Source: JAKPCT01 sp029553165 (GTDB taxonomy: Bacteria > Bacillota > UBA4882 > UBA8346). Taken from it: a stretch of 47,625 nt of DNA. A program made the translations under genes and the position numbers. The notes below the pieces were generated by a model. The model was not told the origin of the DNA, ran no database searches, and was given only the letters and a program-made list of their open reading frames with translations. This document shows, piece after piece, positions 25,026 through 34,015 of this stretch. Location of the stretch: assembly GCA_035359995.1 (NCBI GenBank), contig DAORZT010000014.1:1-47625 (forward strand), in the 5' to 3' direction. Numbering within the stretch: the stretch's first letter is position 1; each line of letters opens with the position of its first letter.

Positions 25026-25032
25026 TTTCCGA

Positions 25033-25935
25033 CTAATCCTCCTGTATATTAGCTGTCAGAACACCAAACAACTTAGCAAGGGCCAGCAAATCTTGTGCAT
25101 TGTGCTTTAAAATAGGGATAATATAACCTTCCTCGCCGGTATCAACATATTTATGGTAGTATACTGGCGCCTCTGAGCCAGGTAAATCGGCGGGTCTTTC
25201 TTCTTGCAACAAATACCTTTCAACTGTGGTTAAACGACAATCCGGTAAATTGTGACGATAGTTTTTACGGGTATGCCGTAATAAATCCAGATGATAAGCG
25301 TCAAATTGATCAGCTAAACCATGAAATCTCAATCTTCCTTTTAAATAAGGAACATCAAAACTACGGCCGTTATAACTGGCGATAATACCTGTATTACGAA
25401 AATCAGCTTTCAGTTCACCCAAAATTGCTTTTTCTTCTTCATAATTACGTGCTAAATATTGACGAATTCGTCCAACCCCGTCTTGAAAGATTAAAATCCC
25501 GATCAAGAACACGGGTTGTGCATAATATAACCCTACGGTCTCAATATCAATGAACTTAATATCTTGCGGACTAAAAAAACCCAACAGCTCCCAATCCGTA
25601 GCTCCATAACAGCTTAAACGATTAATATCTCTCTTGTCAATAATATTTAAAACTTCCAGAGCTGCTTTTGCCCAACGGGGATGAGTGGTCAAATCCTGCA
25701 GGGTATTAAAGCCTGATTCTCTTAACTTCAAAACAGTTGCGTTACCAATACCATAAATCAATTGCAGGTTATTAAAGATTAAATCTGCATCTGGAAACTG
25801 ATAGGCCACTTTATCGGCAAGTGACTCAATGAAACGATAAGGCCCAAAACCGTTGTTTCTCTCTTCATCCTTGACAACAATTGTCTGTATGTTGACACAC
25901 GAATTTATTTTTAAAGCAAAAGAAGGCCGCATCAT
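25033..25935 (-). CDS. RNase H-like 3'-5' exonuclease domain protein (YprB family)
   Basis: Predicted DEDD-type exonuclease. The catalytic motif ExoI appears as FIDIETVGL (128-136; D130, E132) and ExoII as YNGRSFDVPYL (188-198; D194); the last Asp is in KHNAQDLLAL near the end. Upstream of the nuclease, LQLIYGIGNATVLKLRE (57-73) resembles a helix-hairpin-helix DNA-binding element. Length is 300 aa. The ribosome-binding site GAGGTGA overlaps the lptA stop, and two tandem ATGs (25935 and 25932) are possible starts. It links the lpt genes to yhaM in one transcript. Confidence 0.82.
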   Translation of the reverse strand: MMRPSFALKINSCVNIQTIVVKDEERNNGFGPYRFIESLADKVAYQFPDADLIFNNLQLIYGIGNATVLKLRESGFNTLQDLTTHPRWAKAALEVLNIIDKRDINRLSCYGATDWELLGFFSPQDIKFIDIETVGLYYAQPVFLIGILIFQDGVGRIRQYLARNYEEEKAILGELKADFRNTGIIASYNGRSFDVPYLKGRLRFHGLADQFDAYHLDLLRHTRKNYRHNLPDCRLTTVERYLLQEERPADLPGSEAPVYYHKYVDTGEEGYIIPILKHNAQDLLALAKLFGVLTANIQED

Positions 25936-25943
25936 TATTCACC

Positions 25944-26618
25944 TCAATTTGAGGTCTTCTTCTCATCATCATCTTCGACATCAAAATCAATAACTACTTT
26001 ACTGTCAACATGGAAACTTTTATCTTTCAGCTTGATAACCGCTTTTTCCCCACGTAATTCCTCGCCTTCAGGACGTTTTAAATAGACATTGCCAAAAAAT
26101 GATAAGTATTCAAGTTGATCATCATATTCAATTCGTTCAGCAGTACCGTTAAAATCTTTATGTTCCGTTTTACCCTTGGTTGCAATAAAGTTTTTTGAGT
26201 CTGCTTCAAAATACAGTTCATCAGCGAACAACTTAAAGGCGTCTTTAACAACCTTTCCTTTTTCTTTCTGCTCTTTACGATCCAGTATTACTTCCCGATA
26301 GAAAGTACCTGTCTTTTTCTTTAGGTCGTAATCAAGGATTTCGGCCTTAATTGTAACATCTTCATTAGCATAATTAACTTTTGATTCTAAAAATAATTGT
26401 TTATTATCCATATCAATTCTTGCTTTTTCAGTGGTAATAACACTTTTACCCTGGACTATCCGGACATTACCCTCAATATAAGAGATTTTCTTTTCGGTAT
26501 CGCCCTTAATGCTATTGCCTGTTACTTTTACCTTGTCATCATCTGAAGCAGAGAAAACGGTGAAACAACAACCTAAAATCAATAGCAAAATAATTTTAAT
26601 TAACACTCTTCTGATCAT
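25944..26618 (-). CDS. lptA: LptA/OstA-domain periplasmic LPS transport protein
   Basis: Predicted to form the periplasmic bridge carrying LPS from the inner-membrane complex to LptD. A signal peptide (1-23, ending FSA) precedes an OstA-like beta-jellyroll with repeats of the type ISYIEGNVRIVQGK (46-59) and TAERIEYDDQLEYLSFFGNVYLKRPEG (about 159-185 in part). Length (224 aa) exceeds E. coli LptA (185 aa), with an acidic DVEDDDEKK tail. It overlaps lptC by 4 nt. The order lptD-lptC-lptA supports the call. Confidence 0.88.
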   Translation of the reverse strand: MIRRVLIKIILLLILGCCFTVFSASDDDKVKVTGNSIKGDTEKKISYIEGNVRIVQGKSVITTEKARIDMDNKQLFLESKVNYANEDVTIKAEILDYDLKKKTGTFYREVILDRKEQKEKGKVVKDAFKLFADELYFEADSKNFIATKGKTEHKDFNGTAERIEYDDQLEYLSFFGNVYLKRPEGEELRGEKAVIKLKDKSFHVDSKVVIDFDVEDDDEKKTSN

Positions 26619-27262
26619 AATTGCAAAATTACTCCTTCAGGTTCAATCAATTCATATTCTTCAGTTTCCAAATTATAGATTATCCCTTTGGCTTTTACCT
26701 GATCGTTGTCTTGATTTAATTCGATCCCTTTTTCCAGTAGTAACTCATCCTTTTGGAGACTCAACTTCATGGAACCGGCTTTAATCAACATATTTTTGCC
26801 GGTAACCTGAATTGCCCCTTCCGAAATTAACTCTTCTTTGCGATGGTTCATGATAATCTCTTTTGAAACAAATACTTTATCATCAGTTTTAGCTTCGACG
26901 TCGCCGCCAATATATAATACTCCGCGCATTCTTTCCCATCTGGCCCAGCCCGCCTGAAATAAGACCTGTTTATCCTCGACTGAAAAAATTATCCCTTCTT
27001 TGATCTTTTCAAAATGAACAATATTCCCTTCAGCCGTTTGCCAGATTCGTTCGGCTTCAATCTGCCAGGTTTTCTTTTGGTCAATCCATCCTGTTAATTT
27101 ACTGGTTTCAATCACAATACTTGGGCTTCTTGGCTGTGGGGTTTCAATTTTAACCTCCGGAGCTGGAGAAAACATACCATCCCACCAGCCGCCATACTGC
27201 CCCATAAAATAAAGAAGGCTAATTATAATCAGAAACAATGTCAACTTAATAATTTTATTCAT
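26615..27262 (-). CDS. lptC: LptC-like LPS export protein
   Basis: Bitopic inner-membrane protein that hands LPS to LptA. One N-terminal transmembrane helix (MNKIIKLTLFLIIISLLYF) precedes a beta-rich periplasmic domain with short repeats such as GGDVEAKTDDKVF and SEGAIQVTGKN. I chose ATG 27262, which overlaps the lptD stop by 8 nt and follows CGGAG, over an earlier start that would put a long hydrophilic stretch before the membrane helix. Length 215 aa. Divergent in sequence; the call leans on topology and position. Confidence 0.83.
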   Translation of the reverse strand: MNKIIKLTLFLIIISLLYFMGQYGGWWDGMFSPAPEVKIETPQPRSPSIVIETSKLTGWIDQKKTWQIEAERIWQTAEGNIVHFEKIKEGIIFSVEDKQVLFQAGWARWERMRGVLYIGGDVEAKTDDKVFVSKEIIMNHRKEELISEGAIQVTGKNMLIKAGSMKLSLQKDELLLEKGIELNQDNDQVKAKGIIYNLETEEYELIEPEGVILQL

Positions 27263-29393
27263 AGAAAAAAAACTCCGACGGATCAGCAGCCGTATTGAAT
27301 TGCGCTCTTGGGAAGGCTTTGAAACTAAGCTGCAACCAGTATTTTTGTTCGACAAAATCATAATTAAAGATCACTTCACGGCAATGCCAGTCATAAGTTA
27401 CACCCACTTGAGCCACTGAAAAACTCTCCTGAAACAGATCATAACGGGATTCAATGTCAACTTTCCATTTGTCATTGATCCTTTGGTGGATTGAAGCTTG
27501 AAACTGTTGATTACTCCACCATCCGGTGATAAAATTGTACCCCAGGTATAATCCCAATCTCCAATCCGGTTTTGGATTGTAATTGATTCTTAAATAAGTA
27601 TCTCCAAATCCATATCCCCACTCATAGATGGTATTAAACTGAATTATCTGAGGTTTAAGCACCGCACTAATCGAAATTGGATCTTTTTGTTGCAATTTAA
27701 AATTATAACCGGTATTAAGATCAACACGAATTAATTTACTATCCCAAAGCCAACTATTCTTAGCAAAAGCTCCGGGATATAACGCATCATTGGTACCAAA
27801 AAAACTGATTGATTCTCCCAACATCTCCGTATAACCCAAACTGACATTGGTTGATAAATAATCATTAAACTTGTTATTCAATACTAAAGACTCCGAAAGA
27901 CCAATTAAATCTGTTATTTCTTCCCGATAATCATAGACCCGATAACGAAAATCACTTACTGCATTTAAACTTAGTTTTGGCTGTTGCCAGATCATTTTAG
28001 TATTATTCAGATCAAAAGCATAACGTGTCCCGGAATCTTCACTAATGATAGCCTCATTTACTGTTTCCAATTTTTCTAATTTCGTATATTGGGCAGTTAA
28101 TCGTACTCCACCCAAATAAGGCCACTCCCACTTGGGTATTGTATAGGTAATCTCCGGCAAATAGTTAGTGGTCTGCATATAGGTACCACTGACATAACGG
28201 CGGTTGATCAATTTCAGATCAATATTTGACCAGTTCCAATTTTTCTGCGTCAACAGGTTAATATCAAAACTGGTTGAATCGGTTGTAGACTCCTGGTAAT
28301 ACCACCTGCTATTCGCATAAAGATTCCAAGTTGAATCAATCTGATAATTCCAGTTCTCAGAGATATCATAACTTTGCTTAATGGAATCATCCTGATAGTA
28401 CTTAAAGTAAATTCTGGGATAAGGCGATATTCCATAAAGATTAAACCGATAAGTTGATTTTAAATACTGTTCATTGGAGTTATTAACCAAATAACCATTC
28501 TCCAAACTGGTATCCCACTTCAACTTTTCATTGGTTGAATTCTCATAACCAAATCCGTATTTGTACTCATCAATTGATTTATTCCGGTTATTATCATTAT
28601 TCAAATAGTAATATTCCTGGTACCATTTGGTAGTTGGAGAGGTTATAGTATGATGTTTGACACCAATCCCGTTACCTCCATATTCCGTTAAATCCATAAT
28701 AATTTTACCATAATTATTATCATCAAAAAAATAATTGTATCCGATCGTTAAGAACCAGCCAACTAAATCATTTCTTCCAAACTTAGGCGGATCAAAATTA
28801 TTTTCATCTTCTTTCAGGGAGATTACCAGATATGGTATATAAAGTAGCTTAACTTTTCCCTCCCAATACCAAGCCTTACGAAAGATGATCCGTTTCCCAG
28901 GATAATACTCTACTTCTGAAGCAGTAATATGATAATGGGGATGTTCAAGATTACACCCGGTAAAATTAGAATCATTGAAGAAAAGATCATCTGCTACAAT
29001 AAATGCTTCTTCGGCTGTTATAAATGCCTGATCGGCAATCTCTTCGCTATCTTCTTCATTGATCTCAACATTAATTGGTGCAAGCCAACCACGCTCTGAC
29101 CGGAAATCGTATAAAAACCGTTCTCCACCCTCATAAGTTTTATCATCTTTTGTTACTTTTACATTACCAACCGCTAATAACAGATTTAAATCCCGATCAG
29201 CAAAAGCCTGATCTGCTTCAATTGTCGTATTCCGATATTCAATGACTACATTGCCATACGCTTCTAAGTGCCTGGTTTCATCATTATAGCGCACCTCATC
29301 GGCTTTAAGGGTTACCGGTTCGGCAACAGCTACTGACTGGCCCAAGCACATCATGATTATCAGTATCATTATTATTAAGCCCATTTTACTCAT
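27255..29393 (-). CDS. lptD: LptD (OstA/Imp) outer-membrane LPS assembly protein
   Basis: Outer-membrane beta-barrel that inserts LPS into the outer leaflet. A signal peptide (1-24, ending AVA) precedes an OstA-type jellyroll (EPVTLKADEVRYNDETRHLEA..., about 25-130) and a long region of alternating aromatic beta strands (about 180-712) ending in FFFYE. Length (712 aa) is near that of E. coli LptD (784 aa). I see two cysteines (C16 in the signal peptide, C149) rather than the four used for LptD disulfides in Proteobacteria, as far as can be read. It lies 7 nt after lptF. Confidence 0.9.
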   Translation of the reverse strand: MSKMGLIIMILIIMMCLGQSVAVAEPVTLKADEVRYNDETRHLEAYGNVVIEYRNTTIEADQAFADRDLNLLLAVGNVKVTKDDKTYEGGERFLYDFRSERGWLAPINVEINEEDSEEIADQAFITAEEAFIVADDLFFNDSNFTGCNLEHPHYHITASEVEYYPGKRIIFRKAWYWEGKVKLLYIPYLVISLKEDENNFDPPKFGRNDLVGWFLTIGYNYFFDDNNYGKIIMDLTEYGGNGIGVKHHTITSPTTKWYQEYYYLNNDNNRNKSIDEYKYGFGYENSTNEKLKWDTSLENGYLVNNSNEQYLKSTYRFNLYGISPYPRIYFKYYQDDSIKQSYDISENWNYQIDSTWNLYANSRWYYQESTTDSTSFDINLLTQKNWNWSNIDLKLINRRYVSGTYMQTTNYLPEITYTIPKWEWPYLGGVRLTAQYTKLEKLETVNEAIISEDSGTRYAFDLNNTKMIWQQPKLSLNAVSDFRYRVYDYREEITDLIGLSESLVLNNKFNDYLSTNVSLGYTEMLGESISFFGTNDALYPGAFAKNSWLWDSKLIRVDLNTGYNFKLQQKDPISISAVLKPQIIQFNTIYEWGYGFGDTYLRINYNPKPDWRLGLYLGYNFITGWWSNQQFQASIHQRINDKWKVDIESRYDLFQESFSVAQVGVTYDWHCREVIFNYDFVEQKYWLQLSFKAFPRAQFNTAADPSEFFFYE

Positions 29394-29400
29394 TACATAA

Positions 29401-30483
29401 TTACCTCCGCTGTTCTACTGCAACGAGTAAAATCAGACCCAAGATCATAAAAAATATTTGTGGGATCCAAGCGGCAACCCATGGGATTAAAACACCATTA
29501 CAGCCCAAATTTCGCCCAACAACCTGCATCGTATAATATCCCATAATGATTAAAAAACAATAAACAAAACCTACCCACCTCGAATTCCTGCCGGTTAAAA
29601 TGGTTAACGGGACAGCAATAAAGACTAAAATTAAGGAAATTAACGGATCGGCAAATTTTTGATGGTAAAAGACTGCGTATTCAGGTAGATTGAAACCGCT
29701 TTGCTTACTCAAGATATATCTTTCCCGCAATTCTTTAGAGCGCATCCCTGAAGGCGCCTTCTCTTCACCAATTAAAGCAGTTACATCATTTACCACTTTA
29801 ATGTCCATTTTATCATACCTGAGTTCAGATACCAGAGTTCCCTCTTTATCAAATTCATGCACAAATCCTTTATTAAGCTCCCAAACCCCTTTTTTGATCC
29901 TGCCATCCTCAGCCGTAATAATCCGGGGCCAGCCTTCCTGCGTATCCGTTTCAATGATCAAGACACCCTTAATCGTCCCTTCCTTATGATGAACTTGTTT
30001 TAAGTAAATAAACTTGTTTTGTGCTGCTTTCAAAACAACATTTTCTTTTAATAATGGCAAATCCTCCTTCATCGAAAGACGTTGCAGTTCGACATTAAAA
30101 CGGTGGTTAGCCGCCGGTACTACGGTATCATTCCAACAAAATGCTGCGAAACACAATAAACTTACCCCAATAAACAGGGGTAACATGATCTGAAACAAAC
30201 TCATTCCGCAAATTCGAATCACTTCAAATTCACGTTCCCGTAGCAATCTACCAAAACTTAAAATAACCCCAAACAAACAGGCTGCCGGTAAGACATCCAT
30301 CCATAAGTAAGGGATTTGATTTAAAATCAAAAACCACATAAATCCGAGGGTGATCCGGTAGCCAATAAAAATATCATTATAGTCAAACACAATCTTCCCA
30401 ATCCCAAGTACGGTAAACCCTAACATACAGATTAGGAACTGAACAAAAAACTCCCGCCATATGTATCGATGGAGGATTTTCAA
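29401..30483 (-). CDS. lptF: LptF/LptG family permease (YjgP/YjgQ)
   Basis: Membrane component of the LPS export ABC transporter. N-terminal helices (about 13-34, 48-75, 96-118), a periplasmic beta-jellyroll (about 125-260) and three C-terminal helices (about 267-290, 300-320, 330-355) follow the family layout; the segment LLREREFEVIRICGMS (82-97) is the conserved cytoplasmic coupling region that contacts LptB. Only one LptF/G gene is here, whereas E. coli has two, so the transporter may be homodimeric or a partner lies elsewhere. No LptB ATPase is in the window. AGGAGG precedes the ATG. Confidence 0.92.
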   Translation of the reverse strand: MKILHRYIWREFFVQFLICMLGFTVLGIGKIVFDYNDIFIGYRITLGFMWFLILNQIPYLWMDVLPAACLFGVILSFGRLLREREFEVIRICGMSLFQIMLPLFIGVSLLCFAAFCWNDTVVPAANHRFNVELQRLSMKEDLPLLKENVVLKAAQNKFIYLKQVHHKEGTIKGVLIIETDTQEGWPRIITAEDGRIKKGVWELNKGFVHEFDKEGTLVSELRYDKMDIKVVNDVTALIGEEKAPSGMRSKELRERYILSKQSGFNLPEYAVFYHQKFADPLISLILVFIAVPLTILTGRNSRWVGFVYCFLIIMGYYTMQVVGRNLGCNGVLIPWVAAWIPQIFFMILGLILLVAVEQRR

Positions 30484-30509
30484 TATTTTAAACCTCCTAC
30501 AAAGTTATG

Positions 30510-30530
30510 AAAAAAGCGCCGAGGCGCTTC
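30510..30530 (-). terminator. Terminator-like hairpin before lptF
   Basis: Minus strand AAGCGCC (30529-30523) pairs with GGCGCTT (30520-30514) around a 2-nt turn, and TTTTTT follows. It overlaps the stop of the 290-aa outer-membrane protein gene and lies 27 nt before lptF. It may reduce transcription into the lpt genes. Confidence 0.7.
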
Positions 30531-31401
30531 AGAATTTATAATTAATGGTGACTTGGATTAACTCATCATCAATAAAACTTCCTTCTCCCTGATACCAGGA
30601 TGCTCCTACAGAAATATTTTGATTGTCCAATTCCACTCCGAACATCCTTCCGCTATAATCCCAATCATCCAAATCTTCTTCGGCTACGGCATGGATCCGC
30701 AGATACTCACCTATGTTAACACGCGCTCCCAACCTTAACAGCGAACCTTCAATCGGGTTGGGACCAGACTTGCCTTCATTTAGAAAATCATATATTTCCG
30801 CAGCAATTACTAGTTTATTATCAAACGTATAGGAACAACCAACCGTTGACTGGTAATTGAGGGTTTGAATCGAATCATCACGCCCAATATTATGTATTGC
30901 CAGACCCACTTTAAAAGAATCGGTTACCTCAGCCACCAATCCGAAATCCAACAGAAAATCCTTGGAATCAATCTCCTTAACAAAACTGCCCGTATACTTA
31001 TTATAAATCCCATAATTACTGAATTTCGCGGCTACTCCTAATGCAATATTTTCTGATGCCTGCCATCCATAAGAATACCCCAAGGTTAGATAACGACTGT
31101 AGAGTTGAATCCCGATCAAATCCTGACTTCGGGCAACATATAAGGCTCCGGTGCCTCGTGATTCAGCTACCGAATAAATCAGTAGATCATCCCAACCCAT
31201 GGCAAGGTCTCGCCCTGAAAACCGGTATTCAATGAGAAAATTTTTATTTTCCAAACTTACTAAACCAGCCGGATTATAGAGTGCGCCTGAAGCTGAATCA
31301 GCAACACTGACAAAATCACTGACACCCAATGCCCAAGCTGGGACAACTTGACCAAACAACATTAAAATAACTAGCAATAAAGGCTTTAATAGACGATTCA
31401 T
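30529..31401 (-). CDS. Outer-membrane beta-barrel protein (UPF0164/PorV/FadL-like)
   Basis: Predicted outer-membrane barrel of unknown cargo. A signal peptide ends at WALG (about 24). GALYNPAGLVSLE (40-52) is the NPAGL signature seen at the start of FadL/PorV/UPF0164-type barrels. Amphipathic strands with aromatic girdles follow, and the protein ends VTINYKF, a terminal-Phe beta-signal recognised by BamA. Length 290 aa. AGGAGG is well placed before the ATG. It lies between lpxD and lptF in the outer-membrane cluster. Confidence 0.75.
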   Translation of the reverse strand: MNRLLKPLLLVILMLFGQVVPAWALGVSDFVSVADSASGALYNPAGLVSLENKNFLIEYRFSGRDLAMGWDDLLIYSVAESRGTGALYVARSQDLIGIQLYSRYLTLGYSYGWQASENIALGVAAKFSNYGIYNKYTGSFVKEIDSKDFLLDFGLVAEVTDSFKVGLAIHNIGRDDSIQTLNYQSTVGCSYTFDNKLVIAAEIYDFLNEGKSGPNPIEGSLLRLGARVNIGEYLRIHAVAEEDLDDWDYSGRMFGVELDNQNISVGASWYQGEGSFIDDELIQVTINYKF

Positions 31402-31504
31402 AATGTGCCTCCTTCCTTAGATAACACTTTAGTAATCGTCAAAAACTCATAAATAATTTAGCGATCTCCAACATTTGGTTTTGTCAATATCTGCCTGTAA
31501 AATT

Positions 31505-32536
31505 TTAGCCTTGGTTTTGGAGCTTCTGTTCCAACTCGGCGACTTTTTTCTGGAGTTCTTTAAATTCCTTTAGCAACTCCGGAAGACGTCCTGCAGCTGC
31601 CTGAATCCTCATATCGGTAGCATGAGGACGGGCCGGAAATCCCGACACAAACGAGTTTGGCGCTAAATTATTAATAACTAATGAACAAGCCGCTACCACC
31701 GAGTCATCACCAACGTTGAGATGGCCAATTACCCCGGATTTCCCAGCTAATGTAACCCGGTTTCCCAATTTGGTACTACCGGCTAATGCAGCTTGGGCAA
31801 TGATAATATTATCTTCCCCAACCTGACAGTTATGGGCCACCTGTACTAAATTATCAATTTTGGTACCTCTCTTAACCAGCGTAACTCCTGTTGTGGCACG
31901 ATCAATAGTAACACAGGCACCAATTTCAACATCGTCCTCAATTTGAACAATCCCTACTTGCGGAACCTTATAATGTTTCCCATTAACAGTGACATAACCG
32001 AATCCGTCTGCTCCAATAACCGTACCGGCATGAATCTGGACATTATTCCCAATAATGCAGTTTTCCCGAATAACCACATTGGAATGGATAATACAATTTG
32101 ACCCTATTTGTACTCCGTCTTCAATTATTGCTCCTGGCATAATCACACTGTCCGATCCGATGGTTACCTGGTTTCCGATAAATACTAAGGGTCCGATGGT
32201 GCAATGATCGCCCTTAAAATCCGAACCGATAACCGCTGTCGAATCAATCCCCTTTTGGTAGGTTTTAGGAGGATTAAAATGATTTAACAGGATTGCAAAG
32301 GCCAAACGGGGATTTTTTACTCTAATCGCTGGCTTAACGACCTCGGAGATTGTTTCCGGAATAATAATTGCAACTGCTTGACTGTTAATTGCCCGTTCCA
32401 ATACTTTTAATGAAGCAACCAAAGTAATGTCTCCGTCCTTGGCATTGTCAATTCCGGCAACTCCGGTGATTACAACATTACCATCGCCAATGATTTCACC
32501 ATTAACTAATTTAGCTAATTCCGCTAGAGTAGTCAT
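31505..32536 (-). CDS. lpxD: UDP-3-O-acylglucosamine N-acyltransferase
   Basis: Adds the N-linked acyl chain to UDP-3-O-acylglucosamine in lipid A synthesis. An N-terminal uridine-binding domain (about 1-95) precedes a left-handed beta-helix made of hexapeptide repeats (about 100-300), and a coiled C-terminal helix. The catalytic His lies in VQVAHNCQVG, and HAGTVIGADGFGY and TIDRATTG are LpxD hallmarks. I chose ATG 32536, with GGGAG 7 nt upstream, over a TTG at 32554. Length 343 aa, as in E. coli (341). It implies real lipid A synthesis; other lpx genes are not in the window. Confidence 0.95.
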   Translation of the reverse strand: MTTLAELAKLVNGEIIGDGNVVITGVAGIDNAKDGDITLVASLKVLERAINSQAVAIIIPETISEVVKPAIRVKNPRLAFAILLNHFNPPKTYQKGIDSTAVIGSDFKGDHCTIGPLVFIGNQVTIGSDSVIMPGAIIEDGVQIGSNCIIHSNVVIRENCIIGNNVQIHAGTVIGADGFGYVTVNGKHYKVPQVGIVQIEDDVEIGACVTIDRATTGVTLVKRGTKIDNLVQVAHNCQVGEDNIIIAQAALAGSTKLGNRVTLAGKSGVIGHLNVGDDSVVAACSLVINNLAPNSFVSGFPARPHATDMRIQAAAGRLPELLKEFKELQKKVAELEQKLQNQG

Positions 32537-32550
32537 CGTTAACTCCCTTT

Positions 32551-33009
32551 TCAATTATTATCAAGTTCCTTAATAACCTCATCAGTCAGATCATTTTCGG
32601 CATAGAGAAACGCCTGGGGACTGGCTACCAATTTAATCCCTTTTCTGCTGGAAACAGCAGCAATTGCTTTTTTAACTTCACCAATAAATTCCCGATTCTT
32701 CTCCAATCGGAATTTTTCAAACTCCAGCTCTAATTGTTGTTTTTCCGCTGCTGTAGTTGCCTGGCTGATTTTGGTCCGAATTTCGTCGCGTTTACTTTGT
32801 AACTCTTGGTTAATTTTTTCACTCAATTTACTCTTTTCAGCTACTTTATCAGTATCAATCGTTGCATACTCGACTGCAGAACTACTTAAAGCAAAATACA
32901 ACCCTAAAGTTAAAATCACAAACCCTAAGAGAATCGCCCCGGCAATTATCCAAGGTTGACCGGATTTGGCCGAATTTGCTTTTTTGTCTTTAATTATTTC
33001 TTCTCCCAT
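32551..33009 (-). CDS. Small OmpH/Skp-like protein with N-terminal membrane anchor
   Basis: Probable periplasmic chaperone for outer-membrane proteins. I chose ATG 33009 (GGAGG close upstream), giving 152 aa. A transmembrane or uncleaved signal helix lies at about 19-41. It is followed by YATIDTDKVAEKS (Skp strand 1), a charged alpha-helical hairpin (about 55-120) and KGIKLVASPQAFLYAENDLTDEVIKEL (about 122-148 in part), the closing Skp strand pattern of VASPQAFLY...DLT-x-V. It is the second Skp-like gene of the cluster and is coupled to lpxD. Confidence 0.85.
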   Translation of the reverse strand: MGEEIIKDKKANSAKSGQPWIIAGAILLGFVILTLGLYFALSSSAVEYATIDTDKVAEKSKLSEKINQELQSKRDEIRTKISQATTAAEKQQLELEFEKFRLEKNREFIGEVKKAIAAVSSRKGIKLVASPQAFLYAENDLTDEVIKELDNN

Positions 33010-33146
33010 TTTCTCCTCCGACAATAAGTTTATTATGGTTTCTTTAAATTCCAATCCTTAATATTATTTCCAGCAATCAAAGATCAAATTAACTTTTTTA
33101 AAATTTTATTCTTTCTTTATCTGGACTTAATAGCCTGTCTGCAATT

Positions 33147-34013
33147 TTATTTTATCTGTTTTTTACGTAATTCAATGGCTTTTAAAATTTCATCCTCACG
33201 CTTGTGACGCCATGATTCAAAATCTTGTTCTAACTTTAATCGGTACGTACTCACATCTCGCTGAAACTGTTTGGTAAAAAAACTTTTAACTGCATCGAGT
33301 TCCGCTGACGCTTTCTCTTGTCGCCACCCGGAAAATACCCGTAATTCTTCTTGCAACCTCTGGTATTCACTCTCGATTTGCTGTTCAATCTCTAACTTAA
33401 TTCGATTAATCATCAGTTGAATACTCTGCTTTTCGGCCTTCGCTTCGTCCTGGTTTGGTACTAAATCCAGCATTGATAACTTAAATTGCAAGTTAGTTAG
33501 TTCTAACCGATATTTGTCATGAACTTTCTTTTGAAACTCTGCAAACTCTTCAGTCACCTGCTTCTTCTTTTCATCAAGATCTTTTTTTAAAGCAGAGTTA
33601 ATCGAATTAATCCTCTCATTCAATTTTAAATTATAATACTCTTCCCGGTTTTTACTGTATTCATCTAAATTACTATTGAGGTTATTTAATTTGAGATCAA
33701 TCTCATACTGATAATTATTTTTAATGATTGCGACCTGATCATCGATTAATTTTCCAAAATCAATCCCGACGGTTGTAGAACGGCCAACATTTTGCAAACC
33801 ATCAGGATTAATTCTCCATTTTGTGCCTAATTTCTTAAGTTCTTCATCCAATCTTAAATATTGATTCCAATCGGGACTTTGTTTAATTGCAGTTTCAAGG
33901 TCAGATTGACCAGTAAGCTTTGTCACCAATAATGAAGATTGGACATAATAAACGATACCATAAATGATTGCTATCACAATAGTAATTTTGATAAGGTACT
34001 TCTTCCAATTCAT
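33147..34013 (-). CDS. Membrane-anchored coiled-coil protein, unknown
   Basis: I do not recognise the family. One N-terminal membrane helix (about 8-25) is followed by about 100 residues that include a GTKWRINPDGLQNVGRSTTVGID-type segment (cut here for length: GTKWRINPDG at 63-72), then a long, highly charged helical region (about 100-288) rich in K, E, Q and R with heptad character. It starts 2 nt after one Skp-like gene and precedes another by 137 bp. A periplasmic coiled coil could act as a chaperone or a spacer across the periplasm. It could also be an extended Skp relative. Confidence 0.7.
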   Translation of the reverse strand: MNWKKYLIKITIVIAIIYGIVYYVQSSLLVTKLTGQSDLETAIKQSPDWNQYLRLDEELKKLGTKWRINPDGLQNVGRSTTVGIDFGKLIDDQVAIIKNNYQYEIDLKLNNLNSNLDEYSKNREEYYNLKLNERINSINSALKKDLDEKKKQVTEEFAEFQKKVHDKYRLELTNLQFKLSMLDLVPNQDEAKAEKQSIQLMINRIKLEIEQQIESEYQRLQEELRVFSGWRQEKASAELDAVKSFFTKQFQRDVSTYRLKLEQDFESWRHKREDEILKAIELRKKQIK

Positions 34014-34015
34014 CT

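Noticed and set aside
27263..27361. Extended N-terminus of the LptC-like protein
   Set aside because: The extra 33 residues lie inside lptD in another frame and would bury the membrane helix; ATG 27262 is better.
31482..31487. Perfect TTGACA on the minus strand between lpxD and the barrel gene
   Set aside because: No acceptable -10 is found at 16-19 bp, so I do not call a promoter.
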